Assembly (NCBI GenBank): GCA_945911015.1
Contig: CAMDZW010000014.1
Location: forward strand, 1-64,000
Direction: 5' to 3'
From: an uncultured Propionibacteriaceae bacterium
Lineage (GTDB): Bacteria; Actinomycetota; Actinomycetes; Propionibacteriales; Propionibacteriaceae
Length of the DNA stretch: 64,000 bases
The notes under the pieces are model-generated. The model had not been told where the DNA came from, made no database searches, and was given only the letters and a program-made list of their open reading frames with translations. The position numbers and the translations under genes were made by a program. Shown one piece after another: positions 23,705 to 33,465 of this stretch. Every line of letters starts with the position of its first letter. Position 1 is the first letter of the stretch.

Positions 23705-24583
23705 ATGCTGGAGCTGCGAGGGATCACGAAGCGGTACGGGGAGCGACTTGCCCTGGATGACGTGAACTTCTCCGTACGAGACGGTCGATTGACCGGTTTC
23801 GTGGGAGGCAACGGCGCCGGGAAGACCACCACGATGAGGATCGTGCTCGGGCTGTTGTCCCGAGACGGCGGCGAGGTCCTGATGGACGGCAAGCCACTCA
23901 CCACCCAGGCCCGACAGGGTTTCGGCTACATGCCTGAAGAGCGCGGCCTCTATCCGAAGATGAAGGTTCTCGAGCAGATCGTCTACCTGGCGCGGCTCCA
24001 CGGCTTCTCCAAGGAAGACGCTGCCGCGAAGGCAACCCCCCTGCTGGAGGATCTCGGTCTCGGCGAACGACTCACCGACACCGTCGAGTCTTTGTCGTTG
24101 GGCAACCAGCAACGCGCCCAGATCGCGGCCGCGCTGGTGCACGATCCGGCGGTGCTGATCCTCGATGAGCCCTTCTCCGGTTTGGATCCGATCGCCGTGG
24201 AGACGGTGGTCTCGGTGTTGCAGCAGCGCGCCGCAGCAGGAGCGTCGGTGCTGTTCTCCTCCCACCAGCTCGATGTCGTCGAACGACTCTGTGACGACCT
24301 GGTGATCATCGCCGGCGGCACCGTCCGGGCCGCCGGATCCCGCGACGAGCTGCGCTCGGAGTACTCCTCCAACCGTTGGGAGCTGGTCGGTTCCGATGCC
24401 GGCTGGTTGCGCGGCCAACCCGGGGTGAGCGTGATCGAGTTCGAAGGCGGACGCGCGGTCTTCGAGGCCGACGCCGCATCGGCCCAGCAGGTGTTGCGCA
24501 CCGCGGTGGATCGCGGCGCCGTCACCAGCTTCACTCCCCAGCGGCCTTCTCTGGCCCAGATCTTCACCGAGGTGATCCAGTGA
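23705..24583 (+). CDS. ABC-2 type exporter ATP-binding protein (NatA-like)
   Basis: This ATPase of about 292 residues has Walker A GGNGAGKTT, signature LSLGNQQRAQ, Walker B AVLILDEPFSGLDP and a C-terminal extension as in NatA/DRA-type ATPases. I used the ATG at 23705; the frame upstream is non-coding in character. It lies ~100 bp after the response regulator and overlaps the permease gene by four bases. Confidence 0.9.
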   Translation: MLELRGITKRYGERLALDDVNFSVRDGRLTGFVGGNGAGKTTTMRIVLGLLSRDGGEVLMDGKPLTTQARQGFGYMPEERGLYPKMKVLEQIVYLARLHGFSKEDAAAKATPLLEDLGLGERLTDTVESLSLGNQQRAQIAAALVHDPAVLILDEPFSGLDPIAVETVVSVLQQRAAAGASVLFSSHQLDVVERLCDDLVIIAGGTVRAAGSRDELRSEYSSNRWELVGSDAGWLRGQPGVSVIEFEGGRAVFEADAASAQQVLRTAVDRGAVTSFTPQRPSLAQIFTEVIQ

Positions 24584-25668
24584 ACACCCAGATCTCTGCC
24601 GTCCAAGGAACCTGGTTGGTTGCCGAGCGTGAGCTGGTCTCCAAACTCCGCAGCAAGTCCTTCATCATCACCACCGTGATCCTGGTGGTGCTGGCGCTCG
24701 CCGCTGTCATCTTTGCCGGCGTCCGCAGCGCCACTGCGGAGCCGACGCCGGTGGCGGTGACTCCCGCTGCCGCGACTGCACTGGAAGGTCAGGGCGACCT
24801 GAATCTGGTGGCTGCGGCAGATCGCGAAGTTGCCGTCGCCCTCGTACGCAACGGTGAGGTCGATGCCGCGGTGGTCGAGGACGAAAGCTCACCCACCGGC
24901 TTCACGATCATCGCCGACACCTCGGTGCCCTCGGAGCTGATCGGGCTGCTCTCGGTGTCGCCGACGGTCGAGTTGCTCGATCCGGAGGCTGCGGCCCAGT
25001 CGGGGCTGAGATACTTGTTGGGCTTCGGATTCGGCATCATCTTCATGATGGCCGCGATCACCTTCGGCAGCCCGATCACCCAGAGCGTGGTGGAGGAAAA
25101 GTCGACCCGGGTGGTCGAGATCCTGATCTCCACCATCCCGGCCCGGGTGCTGCTCGCCGGCAAGGTTCTGGGCAACACGATCCTGGCGGTCGGACAGATC
25201 CTTGTCCTGATTGCGGTCGTCACGGTCGGGTTGATCGTCACCGACCAGAGCGCGATCCTGAGCGGTCTCGGCGCGCCGATGGTCTGGTTCGCGGTGTTCT
25301 TCCTGTTCGGGTTCATCCTGCTGGCGGCCATGTTCGCCGCGGCCGGAGCACTCGTCTCGCGTCAGGAGGACACCGGTGCGACGATGACTCCGATCATCTA
25401 TCTGGTGATGATCCCGTACTTTGTCGCGATCGTGCTCGGTGACAACCCGATCGTGATGACGATCATGTCGTACGTGCCGTTCTCGGCCGCCGTGGCGATG
25501 CCGATCCGGGTCTTCTTCGGCGACGCGTTCTGGTGGGAGCCGCTCCTGGCCCTGGTCGTGCTGCTGTTGGCCTGCCTGGCCGTGATCGGTGTCGGCGCAA
25601 AGATCTACCAGAACTCGCTGTTGAAGATGGGTGCTCGGGTCAAGCTCCGTGAAGCCTTGAAGGGCTGA
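24580..25668 (+). CDS. ABC-2 type exporter permease (NatB-like)
   Basis: The 362-residue protein has one N-terminal helix (FIITTVILVVLALAAVIFAG), a ~130-residue extracytoplasmic stretch, then five to six helices at the C-terminal side. SPITQSVVEEKSTRVVEILI is the conserved ABC-2/NatB motif. The GTG start at 24580 overlaps the ATPase stop. NatAB exporters expel sodium or drugs; the substrate here is unknown. The gene ends in a convergent gap containing a palindromic element. Confidence 0.88.
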   Translation: MNTQISAVQGTWLVAERELVSKLRSKSFIITTVILVVLALAAVIFAGVRSATAEPTPVAVTPAAATALEGQGDLNLVAAADREVAVALVRNGEVDAAVVEDESSPTGFTIIADTSVPSELIGLLSVSPTVELLDPEAAAQSGLRYLLGFGFGIIFMMAAITFGSPITQSVVEEKSTRVVEILISTIPARVLLAGKVLGNTILAVGQILVLIAVVTVGLIVTDQSAILSGLGAPMVWFAVFFLFGFILLAAMFAAAGALVSRQEDTGATMTPIIYLVMIPYFVAIVLGDNPIVMTIMSYVPFSAAVAMPIRVFFGDAFWWEPLLALVVLLLACLAVIGVGAKIYQNSLLKMGARVKLREALKG

Positions 25669-25692
25669 GCCGCTCAGCCGAGCGTCACAGAC

Positions 25693-25752
25693 GAGGCCAG
25701 CACATCCACGTGTGGGCCAGCATGCCTCCGCAGGTGTGCTGGCCCACACAGG
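25693..25752. repeat. Dispersed intergenic palindromic element, copy C (13-bp hairpin)
   Basis: The best-formed copy of the element family. A perfect inverted repeat has arms GTGTGGGCCAGCA and TGCTGGCCCACAC and a 14-nt loop, preceded by GAGGCCAGCAC. It lies between the ends of convergent genes. There is no T-run, so it need not be an intrinsic terminator, although it could stop transcription as RNA structure. Confidence 0.75.
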
Positions 25753-25778
25753 TTTGTGAGTTGGTCGACGTACGGTGA

Positions 25779-27467
25779 TCAGCCGCTGGTGACCGCACCC
25801 TGTACGGCCGAGGTCACCGTCTTGGCGTACTTGCCGAGGACGCCGCGGGTGTACTTGGGGGGCAGCGGTTCCCAGCCTTCCTTGCGCGCGGCCAACTCGT
25901 CCGCTGCGATGGCAACATCGAGCGTCTTGTTGGCCACGTCGAGGGTGATCTGGTCACCGTCACGGACGAAGGCAATCGGCCCGCCGTCGACGGCTTCGGG
26001 AGCGATGTGGCCCACGCACAGGCCGGTGGTCCCTCCGGAGAAGCGGCCATCGGTGACCAACAACACGTCCTTGCCCAGCCCGGCGCCCTTGATTGCGCCG
26101 GTGATGGCCAACATTTCACGCATCCCGGGTCCACCCTTGGGGCCTTCGTAGCGGATGACCACGACATCGCCGGCGGTGATCTTTCCGTCGCTGAGGGCGT
26201 CGAGTGCGGCACGCTCACCGTCGAACACCCGCGCGGTGCCGACAAAGGTCTCGTCATCAAACCCGGCCGACTTCACCACGGCTGCGTCAGGGGCCAAGCT
26301 GCCGCGCAGGATGGTCAGTCCACCGGTCCGGTGGATCGGCTCGGTGAGCTTGCGGATCACGCTGCCGTCGACGCCGGCGGGCTTGAGCGCCTCGAGGTTC
26401 TCGGCCATCGTCTTGCCGGTCACGGTCAGGGTGTCACCGTGCATCAGGCCGGCGTCCAGCAGGGCCTTCATCACGACCGGGATGCCGCCGATCTTGTCGA
26501 CATCGTTCATCACATAGCGGCCGAAGGGTTTGAGGTCGCCCAGGTGGGGGACCTTGTCACCGATCCGGTTGAAGTCGTCGATCTCGAGGTCGACCTCAGC
26601 TTCGTTGGCGATCGCGAGCAGATGGAGCACCGCATTGGTCGAGCCCCCTAGCGCCATGGTCACCGCGATGGCATTCTCGAAGGCCTCACGGGTCAGGATC
26701 TGGCGAGCGGTGATGCCCTGGCGGAGCATGTTCACCACGGCTTCACCCGAGCGGTGGGCAAAACCGTCGCGCCGCCGGTCGACCGCCGGCGGCGCGGCCG
26801 ATCCCGGCAACGACATCCCCAGCGCCTCGCCGATCGAGGCCATCGTGTTTGCGGTGTACATCCCGCCACAGGCGCCTTCCCCGGGACAGATCGCCCGCTC
26901 AATGCGGGTCACCTCTTCCCGGGTGATCCGGCCGGCCAGACAGGCGCCCACGGCTTCGAAGGCGTCAATGATCGTGACGTCCTCGCCGTCGACCTGGCCC
27001 GGCATGATCGAACCGGCATAGAGGAAGACGCTGGCCAGATCGAGGCGAGCGGCGGCCATCAACATGCCCGGCAACGATTTGTCGCAGCCGGCCAACAGCA
27101 CCGAACCGTCCAACCGCTCGGCCATCATCACCGTCTCGACGGAGTCGGCGATGACCTCACGTGAGACCAGGGAGAAGTGCATTCCCTCATGTCCCATGGA
27201 GATCCCGTCCGAGACAGAGATGGTCCCGAACTCCAACGGGTAGCCGCCTGCTGCGTGCACACCGTTCTTGACCGCCTTGGCGAGCCGATCAAGGGAGAGG
27301 TTGCACGGCGTGATCTCGTTCCAGCTCGAGGCGACACCGATCTGAGGCTTGGCAAAATCGTCGTCGTCCATCCCGACGGCGCGCAACATTCCTCGAGCAG
27401 CGGTGCTCTCCAGACCGTCGGTGACGTCACGGGACCGGGGCTTCATGTCGATGTCATCCATGGCCAC
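25779..27467 (-). CDS. ilvD: Dihydroxy-acid dehydratase
   Basis: The 562-residue enzyme of branched-chain amino acid (valine, isoleucine) and pantothenate synthesis converts 2,3-dihydroxy-acids to 2-oxo-acids with an iron-sulfur cluster. The sequence shows the cluster Cys regions [10 protein letters not shown] and [16 protein letters not shown], the [12 protein letters not shown] block and [18 protein letters not shown] near the end. The length is normal. It is a single gene here; other ilv genes are not in view. It may start at 27467 or at an ATG two codons later. Confidence 0.96.
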   Translation of the reverse strand: MAMDDIDMKPRSRDVTDGLESTAARGMLRAVGMDDDDFAKPQIGVASSWNEITPCNLSLDRLAKAVKNGVHAAGGYPLEFGTISVSDGISMGHEGMHFSLVSREVIADSVETVMMAERLDGSVLLAGCDKSLPGMLMAAARLDLASVFLYAGSIMPGQVDGEDVTIIDAFEAVGACLAGRITREEVTRIERAICPGEGACGGMYTANTMASIGEALGMSLPGSAAPPAVDRRRDGFAHRSGEAVVNMLRQGITARQILTREAFENAIAVTMALGGSTNAVLHLLAIANEAEVDLEIDDFNRIGDKVPHLGDLKPFGRYVMNDVDKIGGIPVVMKALLDAGLMHGDTLTVTGKTMAENLEALKPAGVDGSVIRKLTEPIHRTGGLTILRGSLAPDAAVVKSAGFDDETFVGTARVFDGERAALDALSDGKITAGDVVVIRYEGPKGGPGMREMLAITGAIKGAGLGKDVLLVTDGRFSGGTTGLCVGHIAPEAVDGGPIAFVRDGDQITLDVANKTLDVAIAADELAARKEGWEPLPPKYTRGVLGKYAKTVTSAVQGAVTSG

Positions 27468-27493
27468 AGGCTAGCCCTCTGCCCGCACGGGCC

Positions 27494-28678
27494 TCACTCG
27501 GACTGGGTGCGAAGGTACTTGCCGAAGTGGGGCACGGTGAAGGCAATCCGGCCCCGTTCTCCGGAGTAGATCAATCCCTTCTTCAGCAGGGCATCGCGCG
27601 CCGGCGACAGGCTCTGCGGTTTGCGACCGAGATGCTCGGCAACGGCCGAGGTGGCCACCGAGCTGGCGTCGTCGGCGTCACCGGCGGCCTCGGCCATGGC
27701 GCGCAGGTATTCACGCTCGGCAGGGGTTGCCCGCTCGTACCGGGAGCCGAAGAAGCCGACGGCGAGCTCCTGTTCGGCCTCGGGGACCGCAACGGCGACA
27801 TCGTCGCCGTTGATGGGCGATCGGGGTGCCAGGTCCCAGGTCACCTTGCCGTAGGCCTGGATGAAGTACGGATATCCGCCGGTCACGCGGTACATGGCTT
27901 CGAGGGCGTCCTCGTCGAAGCGGGCTCCTTCCCCGGCGGCGGGCGTCTCGAGGGCACGATCGGCGGCCTCACGGCTGAGGCGGTCGATCCGGGTGTAGCG
28001 GAAGAGCCGTTCGGAGTAGGACTTCGATGCCGACAGCACGGCCGGCAGGTGAGGCAGGCCGGCGCCAACCACGATCAACGGCAGACCTTGCTGAGACAGC
28101 TCGTGGCAGGCTGCACAGAGCGCGGAGACATCGTCGGGGCAGAGGTCCTGCATCTCATCGATGAACAGGGCAACGCCGGTGTCGCGGTCCTGGGCGAGGC
28201 CGGCGATGTCGGACAGCAGCTCCACCAGATCGATCTCGATGTCACCGGAGTCGGCGCGCCCGTGGGTGGCCGGCACCTGAATCCCCGGATTCCAGCGGTC
28301 CCGGAGTTTGGCCCCCGGTTTGGCCTCACGCTCGACAAAGGCACGGATGGTGCCGAGCACCTGGTCGTCGGCACCCAATTCTCGTACGGCCATGTGCAGT
28401 GCAGCCGACAGGGGCCGGCGCAGCGACTGGTCCGGACGGGCCTCGAGCTTGCCGGTGCCCCAACCTGCACGCACCGCCGCCCCGCGCAGTGCGTTGAGCA
28501 GGACGGTCTTGCCGACGCCTCGCAGCCCGGTGAGCACCATCGAACGCTCGGGTCGCCCTCGGGAGATGCGTTCGAGGACGACGTCGAACTGGCGAAGTTC
28601 GTCGTCACGGCCTGCCAACTCCGGCGGTCGCTGACCGGCTCCGGGGGCGTACGGGTTCTGGATCGGATCCACGATCAC
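27494..28678 (-). CDS. AAA/STAND-type ATP-binding protein
   Basis: The 394-residue protein starts with NPYAPGAGQRPPELAGRDDE, a common lead-in for AAA_16-like ATPases. It has Walker A GLRGVGKT at residues 51-58, Walker B VALFIDEMQDL and a C-terminal helical/winged-helix part (LGRKPQSLSPARDALLKKGL). No partner is encoded next to it; it ends 27 bp from the ilvD start. Relatives are broadly distributed single genes with unknown targets, sometimes in stress or defence settings. Confidence 0.8.
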   Translation of the reverse strand: MIVDPIQNPYAPGAGQRPPELAGRDDELRQFDVVLERISRGRPERSMVLTGLRGVGKTVLLNALRGAAVRAGWGTGKLEARPDQSLRRPLSAALHMAVRELGADDQVLGTIRAFVEREAKPGAKLRDRWNPGIQVPATHGRADSGDIEIDLVELLSDIAGLAQDRDTGVALFIDEMQDLCPDDVSALCAACHELSQQGLPLIVVGAGLPHLPAVLSASKSYSERLFRYTRIDRLSREAADRALETPAAGEGARFDEDALEAMYRVTGGYPYFIQAYGKVTWDLAPRSPINGDDVAVAVPEAEQELAVGFFGSRYERATPAEREYLRAMAEAAGDADDASSVATSAVAEHLGRKPQSLSPARDALLKKGLIYSGERGRIAFTVPHFGKYLRTQSE

Positions 28679-28846
28679 ACTGTATGGAGGTGTCTAGCAC
28701 CACGGCAAGAGACAGCGATTCTTCCCTATGGACCCGTCTCTCGAATTCCATAGATGTCGATAGACCTTCCGATCGAATGCCCCCGCGCAAGCTCGGCCGT
28801 ACTTGAAACTCCCGAGCGGCCGTAGTTCAGAGTCCGGAGGTACGCT

Positions 28847-29533
28847 GTGGCCATGTCGGTGTCTGAGTTGTCTGCGAGCACCCAAAACTACTTGAAGGCC
28901 GTGTGGAGTCTGACGGAGTGGTCCTCGGCGCCGGTGACACCCACGCTGATCGCGGAGCGGACGGGATTGAAGCTCTCCTCCGTCTCGGATGCCGTCCGCA
29001 AGCTCTCCGCACAAGGTCTGGTCGACCATGCGCCGTACGGTTCAGTGGAGTTGACGGCGAAGGGCCGCTCACATGCCCTGGCGATGGTGCGGCGACACCG
29101 GCTGATCGAGTCGTTCCTGGTGAGCGTTCTGGGGTACACGTGGGACCAGGTGCACGATGAGGCGGAGCATCTCGAACATGCCGTGTCGGACTTCATGATC
29201 GATCGGATCGATGCGTTCTTGGAGTACCCGACGCGGGATCCCCATGGTGACCCGATCCCGTCGGCGGACGGGACGGTGGAAATCCCGGAGGCCAGGCAGC
29301 TGACCGAGGTCGGAGCGGGCCATCGAGTGATGGTGGAGCGGATCTCGGATTCGGACCCGGCGCTGCTGCAGTTCTTCGAGGGGCACGGCTTCGCGGTGGG
29401 GGCGACGCTCGAGATCACCGAAGGCGCTCCATTCTCGGGTGCGTTGGACGCCCGCCTCCAGGGAACGGACAGCTCGGTGGCCCTGGGACGTTCGGCGACT
29501 GATGCGCTGTACGTGTCGGTCGCAGACAGTTGA
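28847..29533 (+). CDS. DtxR/MntR-family metal-dependent transcriptional regulator
   Basis: The 228-residue protein has a winged helix (TQNYLKAVWSLTEW, IAERTGLKLSSVSDAVRKLS) and a dimerisation/metal-binding domain (RHRLIESFLVSVLGYTWDQVHDEAEHLEHAVSD). The His/Glu/Asp-rich second segment is the metal-site region. An FeoA/SH3-like C-terminal domain begins near residue 150. The size and the E-H-rich helix fit Mn- or Fe-sensing members. The GTG at 28847, with GGAGG six bases before it, is preferred over the ATG at 28853. It converges on a Mn/Zn-type ABC importer, its probable target. Confidence 0.9.
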   Translation: MAMSVSELSASTQNYLKAVWSLTEWSSAPVTPTLIAERTGLKLSSVSDAVRKLSAQGLVDHAPYGSVELTAKGRSHALAMVRRHRLIESFLVSVLGYTWDQVHDEAEHLEHAVSDFMIDRIDAFLEYPTRDPHGDPIPSADGTVEIPEARQLTEVGAGHRVMVERISDSDPALLQFFEGHGFAVGATLEITEGAPFSGALDARLQGTDSSVALGRSATDALYVSVADS

Positions 29534-29581
29534 TGCAGTAGGCGCACCTCTGCACCGTGGAACGAGTGGGCATGCCGACGG

Positions 29582-30457
29582 CTAGAGGGCGCTGGCAAGG
29601 GCCCGCCTGCGGCGTGCGTTCACGATCCGGGTTCCGATGAGTCCGTGACGGGGACTGAAAAGGTAGACCAGCACGAACACGGCTCCTTGGGTGAGGACGA
29701 CCATGCCGCCGGAGGCGGTGTCGAGGTAGTAGCTCACATAGAGGCCGATGACGGCGCAGACGGCTGAGATGGCTGGCGCGATGACGAGCATGCGGCCGAA
29801 TCGGTCGGTGAGCAGGTAGGCGGTGGCGCCGGGGATGATGAGCATGGCGACCACGAGGACGACACCAACGGCCTGGAGTGCGACGACGGCGGTGAGTGCG
29901 AGGAGGCCGAGGAGGGCGGCGCCGAGGATCTTCGGGTTGAGACCGATGGCGTGGGCATGGGTGGGGTCGAAGGCGTAGAGGGTGAAGTCGCGACGTTTGG
30001 CGACAAGGATGGCGAAGGTGATCGCGCCGAGGATGATGACCTGGGTCAGGTCGGCCCACGACACCCCGAGCAGGTTGCCGAAGATGATGTGGTTCAGGTC
30101 GGTCTGCGATGGGGTGACCGAGATCAGCACCAGTCCGAGCGCGAACAAGCTACTGAACACGATCCCGATCGCGGCATCCTCCTTCACCCGACTGGTGTCA
30201 CGGACCGCGCCGATCAGGGCGACGGCGAGGAATCCGAAGATCACCGCGCCGAGCGCGAAGGGCGCGCCGACGACATAGGCGAGGACGACACCGGGCAGGA
30301 CAGCGTGGGAGACCGCGTCACCCATCAGCGACCAGCCGATCAGGACGAGCCAGCAGGACAGCACAGCACACACGATCGAGGCGATCAGGGTGGTCGCGAG
30401 TGCGCGGATCATGAACTCGTAGTTGAGGGGTTGAAGAAGGAAGTCGATCAGGCTCAT
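29582..30457 (-). CDS. Metal (Mn/Zn/Fe) ABC transporter permease
   Basis: The 291-residue protein belongs to the ZnuB/MntB/SitC family, with about eight transmembrane helices and the motifs LSCWLVLIGWSLMGDAVSH near the start and AVGVVLVVAMLIIPGATAYL in the second half. It overlaps the ATPase gene by four bases and ends 48 bp from the DtxR-family gene, convergent. It forms the membrane channel of the importer. Confidence 0.93.
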   Translation of the reverse strand: MSLIDFLLQPLNYEFMIRALATTLIASIVCAVLSCWLVLIGWSLMGDAVSHAVLPGVVLAYVVGAPFALGAVIFGFLAVALIGAVRDTSRVKEDAAIGIVFSSLFALGLVLISVTPSQTDLNHIIFGNLLGVSWADLTQVIILGAITFAILVAKRRDFTLYAFDPTHAHAIGLNPKILGAALLGLLALTAVVALQAVGVVLVVAMLIIPGATAYLLTDRFGRMLVIAPAISAVCAVIGLYVSYYLDTASGGMVVLTQGAVFVLVYLFSPRHGLIGTRIVNARRRRALASAL

Positions 30458-31194
30458 CGGTCCTCATCCCTGTTCAGGACGTCCAGGCCGAAGGCCAGGG
30501 CGAGGTTGTCGGGCTGGAGCACTTCGGTCGGGTCGCCGTGCATGAGCACGCGATGCATCAGAAGGATGGCTTCGTCGGCCAGGCCCGGCAGAGCGTGGAG
30601 GTCGTGGGTGGAGACGAGGACAGTGGCGCCCTGGTCGGCCAGTTCGCGGAGCAGTCCGGTGATCGTGGCCTCGGAGCGTTTGTCGACGCCGGCGAACGGT
30701 TCGTCCAGCAGCAGGATCGTCGCACCCTGAGCGATGCCCCGGGCGACGAAGGTACGTTTCTTCTGCCCACCGGACAGCTGCCCGATCTGCCGATTCGCGT
30801 ACTCGACGAGATCGACCCGTTCGAGGGCGTGGTCGACGGCGTCGTGGTCGGCCTTCTTCGCGTGACGGGTGAATCCCATGTGCCCATAGCGGCCGGTCAT
30901 GACGACATCGCGTACGGTCAGCGGGAACGCCCAGTCGACGTCCTCGCTCTGCGGCACGTAGCCCACAGCCCCGGACCGGCGCGCCGTCGCAGGGTTCTCG
31001 CCGCCGACGCGCACCGTGCCCGAGTCCGGCCGCAACAAACCCATGATGGTCTTGAAGAGCGTCGACTTGCCCGACCCGTTCATCCCAACCAGCCCGCACA
31101 CCCGACCGGTCTGGATGTCGACGGTGGCGCGGTCGAGAGCGAGGACCTCCCCGTAATGCACGGTGACGTCGTGCACCGAGATCGCCGTCGTCAT
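30454..31194 (-). CDS. Metal ABC transporter ATP-binding protein
   Basis: The 246-residue ATPase has Walker A GMNGSGKST, signature LSGGQKKRTF, Walker B ATILLLDEPFAGVD and a switch-region His, as expected for the ZnuC/MntA-type subunit. Both ends overlap its neighbours (ATGA-type), so it is the middle gene of a tight three-gene operon with the binding protein first. Confidence 0.95.
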   Translation of the reverse strand: MTTAISVHDVTVHYGEVLALDRATVDIQTGRVCGLVGMNGSGKSTLFKTIMGLLRPDSGTVRVGGENPATARRSGAVGYVPQSEDVDWAFPLTVRDVVMTGRYGHMGFTRHAKKADHDAVDHALERVDLVEYANRQIGQLSGGQKKRTFVARGIAQGATILLLDEPFAGVDKRSEATITGLLRELADQGATVLVSTHDLHALPGLADEAILLMHRVLMHGDPTEVLQPDNLALAFGLDVLNRDEDR

Positions 31195-32150
31195 GAGCTC
31201 CGTCCCGTCAGCGCGTCGATGATGACCCTCGCGTCGTGGCGGACCAGGTCCAGGTAGGTCGGGACCGGGCCGTCTGCCTCGGAGAGGGAGTCGACGTAGA
31301 GGGTGCCACCGAAGACCGCGTCGGTGGCTGCCACGACCTGCATCATCGGGGCTGCCGAGACCGTCGACTCGCAGAACACCGCCGGAACATCATTGTCGCG
31401 TACGAACTCGATGACCGAGGCGATCTGCTGCGGGGTGGCCTGCTGCTCGGCATTGACCGCCCAGATGTACTTCTCGGTGAGACCGGCGTCGCGGGCGAGG
31501 TAGGAGAACGCTCCCTCGCAGGTGACCAGTGCCCGCTGGTTCACCGGCAGCGCTGACAGCTCGGTCACGAGCTCATCCTGCACGTCCTGCAGCTCGGCCT
31601 TGTATGCCTCGCCGTTGGCCCGGTACTCGCTCGCGTTCTCGGGGTCGAGGTCGCTGAACGCATCGACCATGTTGTCGACATAGATCTGCACATTCAGCGG
31701 GCTCATCCACGCGTGCGGGTTCGGTTTGCCCACGTAGGCGTCCTCGGTGATCGAGACTTCTTCGACCCCATCGCTGAGCACGACGTGGGGCACGTCAAGG
31801 TCTTCGACAAACTGCGCGAACCACACCTCCAGGTTCAGCCCGTTGTCCAGAATCAGGTCCGCCTCGGACGCCTTGCGGATGTCCCCGGGCGTGGGCTCGT
31901 AACCGTGGATCTCCGCCCCGACCTTCGTGATCGACTCCACCCGCAGCTTGTCGCCGGCGACGTTCTCAGCGATGTCGGCCAGGACCGTGAACGTCGTCAG
32001 CACGACCGGACGCTCATCGTTGTCACCAGCACCGTTGTCACCTGCATCGTTGTCACCAGGGCCCCCGCATGCGGCCAGACAGAGTGCGAGCACAGCTCCC
32101 ATCAGCAGCGGCAGTGCCCGGCGGGAGAGAAAGCGTGCCTTGCGCGACAT
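31191..32150 (-). CDS. Metal ABC transporter substrate-binding lipoprotein (Mn/Fe/Zn cluster A-I)
   Basis: The 319-residue protein starts with a lipoprotein signal (LLMGAVLALCLAACGG; Cys 28). It has the metal-site segments GAEIHGYEPTPGDIR, NPHAWMSPLN and CEGAFSYLARD. The region from TKVGAEIHGYEP to ILDNGLNLE resembles manganese/iron-type SitA/PsaA proteins more than His-rich ZnuA proteins, and the His-rich loop is absent. Mn is therefore the better guess. The gap to the next gene (32151-32394) holds the promoter and no other gene. Confidence 0.93.
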   Translation of the reverse strand: MSRKARFLSRRALPLLMGAVLALCLAACGGPGDNDAGDNGAGDNDERPVVLTTFTVLADIAENVAGDKLRVESITKVGAEIHGYEPTPGDIRKASEADLILDNGLNLEVWFAQFVEDLDVPHVVLSDGVEEVSITEDAYVGKPNPHAWMSPLNVQIYVDNMVDAFSDLDPENASEYRANGEAYKAELQDVQDELVTELSALPVNQRALVTCEGAFSYLARDAGLTEKYIWAVNAEQQATPQQIASVIEFVRDNDVPAVFCESTVSAAPMMQVVAATDAVFGGTLYVDSLSEADGPVPTYLDLVRHDARVIIDALTGRSS

Positions 32151-32394
32151 GGATTGTTCCTTTGACGACGGACCGACGAGACAGATGGACGACCAGGTGA
32201 CGACCGGAAATCATATGTTCGCCATGCCGTAGTCTTGCACATGCCCTTGGCGTAGCTAGCCACTACCCGTGGATGACGCTGCCCGATCCGCCCTGCCGGA
32301 CATCCAGGGTGACGCCCGATGGTCCGGCTGCTTCTGGGGCAACACCTGTCGACGAGCCATCCCTCGAGACAACGACAGCGGCTACTGTCGAGGC

Positions 32395-33465
32395 ATGGAC
32401 TTCGACACGCTCACGGTCCACCTCGACCAGCTGGTCACCAGCGGCGAGCTCGCCGGCTGGACGGCCGGGGTGGCCGATGATGCCGACACGACCCTCGCCT
32501 CGGGTGGATCACGCAGCCGTGGCGGTCCACCGATGTCGATCGACACGGTCTTTGCGATCTCGTCCTGCACCAAGCCGATCGCCGGCGCGCTCACGATGTG
32601 CCTGGTCGACCGTGAGGTGTTCAGCCTGGACGACTCGATCGCCACCTGGCTCCCCGAATTCGCCGACACCCCGGTCCTCACTGATCCCGACGGCCCTCTG
32701 GACCGGACCGTCGCCTGTGAGCGACCGATCACCGTACGGGATCTGCTCACCATGACCCCGGGGTTCGGCTGGGTCGACGACGGCCCACTCGCGGCAGCGA
32801 TGACCGCTCACCAGGTTGCCCCGGGGCCGTTCCCGCCACCGATGTCGCCCGCCGAGTACCTGCACCGGCTGGGCAGCCTGCCCCTGGCCGACCAGCCCGG
32901 CACCCGCTGGCGCTACCACACCAGCAGTGACGTGCTGGGGGTCCTGTTGGCCCGCGCCACCCACACCCCGATCCACGACCTGCTCGCCACCTACGTCACC
33001 GGCCCACTGGGCATGGTTGACACTGGCTTCGCGGCCGATCCGGACCGGATGGCCACCGCCTACGGGCCAGGTCTTGAGCCATTCGAGATTCCCGAAGGAA
33101 CCTTCACTTCTCCACCACAGTTCGAGTCTCTCGCCACCGGCCTCACCTCGACCGTACGGGATCAGCTCACCTTCCTGCGCGGGTTGGCGACCGGATCCCT
33201 GCTCAGCAAGGAATCCTGGGCCCAGATGACCACCGATCACCTGACCGCGGAGCAACGGTCCAGCGCCGAGATGTTGCTTGACGGCAACGGCTGGGGCCTC
33301 CATCTGGAGATCCGTCCCACGAGTGTGGGCTGGGCCGGCGGGTTGGGCACGATCGGCTACGTCGACCCTGTCACCGGGACCGCCGCTGCCCTCTTCACCC
33401 AGAGCTCGGTCGAGTCGACCGGGGGGATGTCGGCCGTAGAGGCGTTCCTCACTCTGGTGGACTGA
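32395..33465 (+). CDS. Serine hydrolase, beta-lactamase/esterase (class C-like) family
   Basis: The 356-residue product has the SxxK active-site motif as S57-C-T-K60 (FAISSCTKP). YHTSSDVLGVLL fills the YxN-type region, and a Gly-rich strand near the end (GWAGGLGTIGY) replaces KTG. No signal peptide is visible, so it may be a cytoplasmic esterase or DD-peptidase-like hydrolase. I chose the ATG at 32395; the upstream in-frame region is non-coding in character. Confidence 0.85.
   Translation: MDFDTLTVHLDQLVTSGELAGWTAGVADDADTTLASGGSRSRGGPPMSIDTVFAISSCTKPIAGALTMCLVDREVFSLDDSIATWLPEFADTPVLTDPDGPLDRTVACERPITVRDLLTMTPGFGWVDDGPLAAAMTAHQVAPGPFPPPMSPAEYLHRLGSLPLADQPGTRWRYHTSSDVLGVLLARATHTPIHDLLATYVTGPLGMVDTGFAADPDRMATAYGPGLEPFEIPEGTFTSPPQFESLATGLTSTVRDQLTFLRGLATGSLLSKESWAQMTTDHLTAEQRSSAEMLLDGNGWGLHLEIRPTSVGWAGGLGTIGYVDPVTGTAAALFTQSSVESTGGMSAVEAFLTLVD

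Noticed and set aside
25693..25752. Intrinsic terminator
   Set aside because: Strong hairpin but no T-run, and similar copies occur elsewhere in non-terminal positions; kept as a repeat element.
32151..32394. DtxR/MntR operator before the metal importer
   Set aside because: The AT-rich patch around 32210-32235 has only weak symmetry and matches no family consensus I can support.
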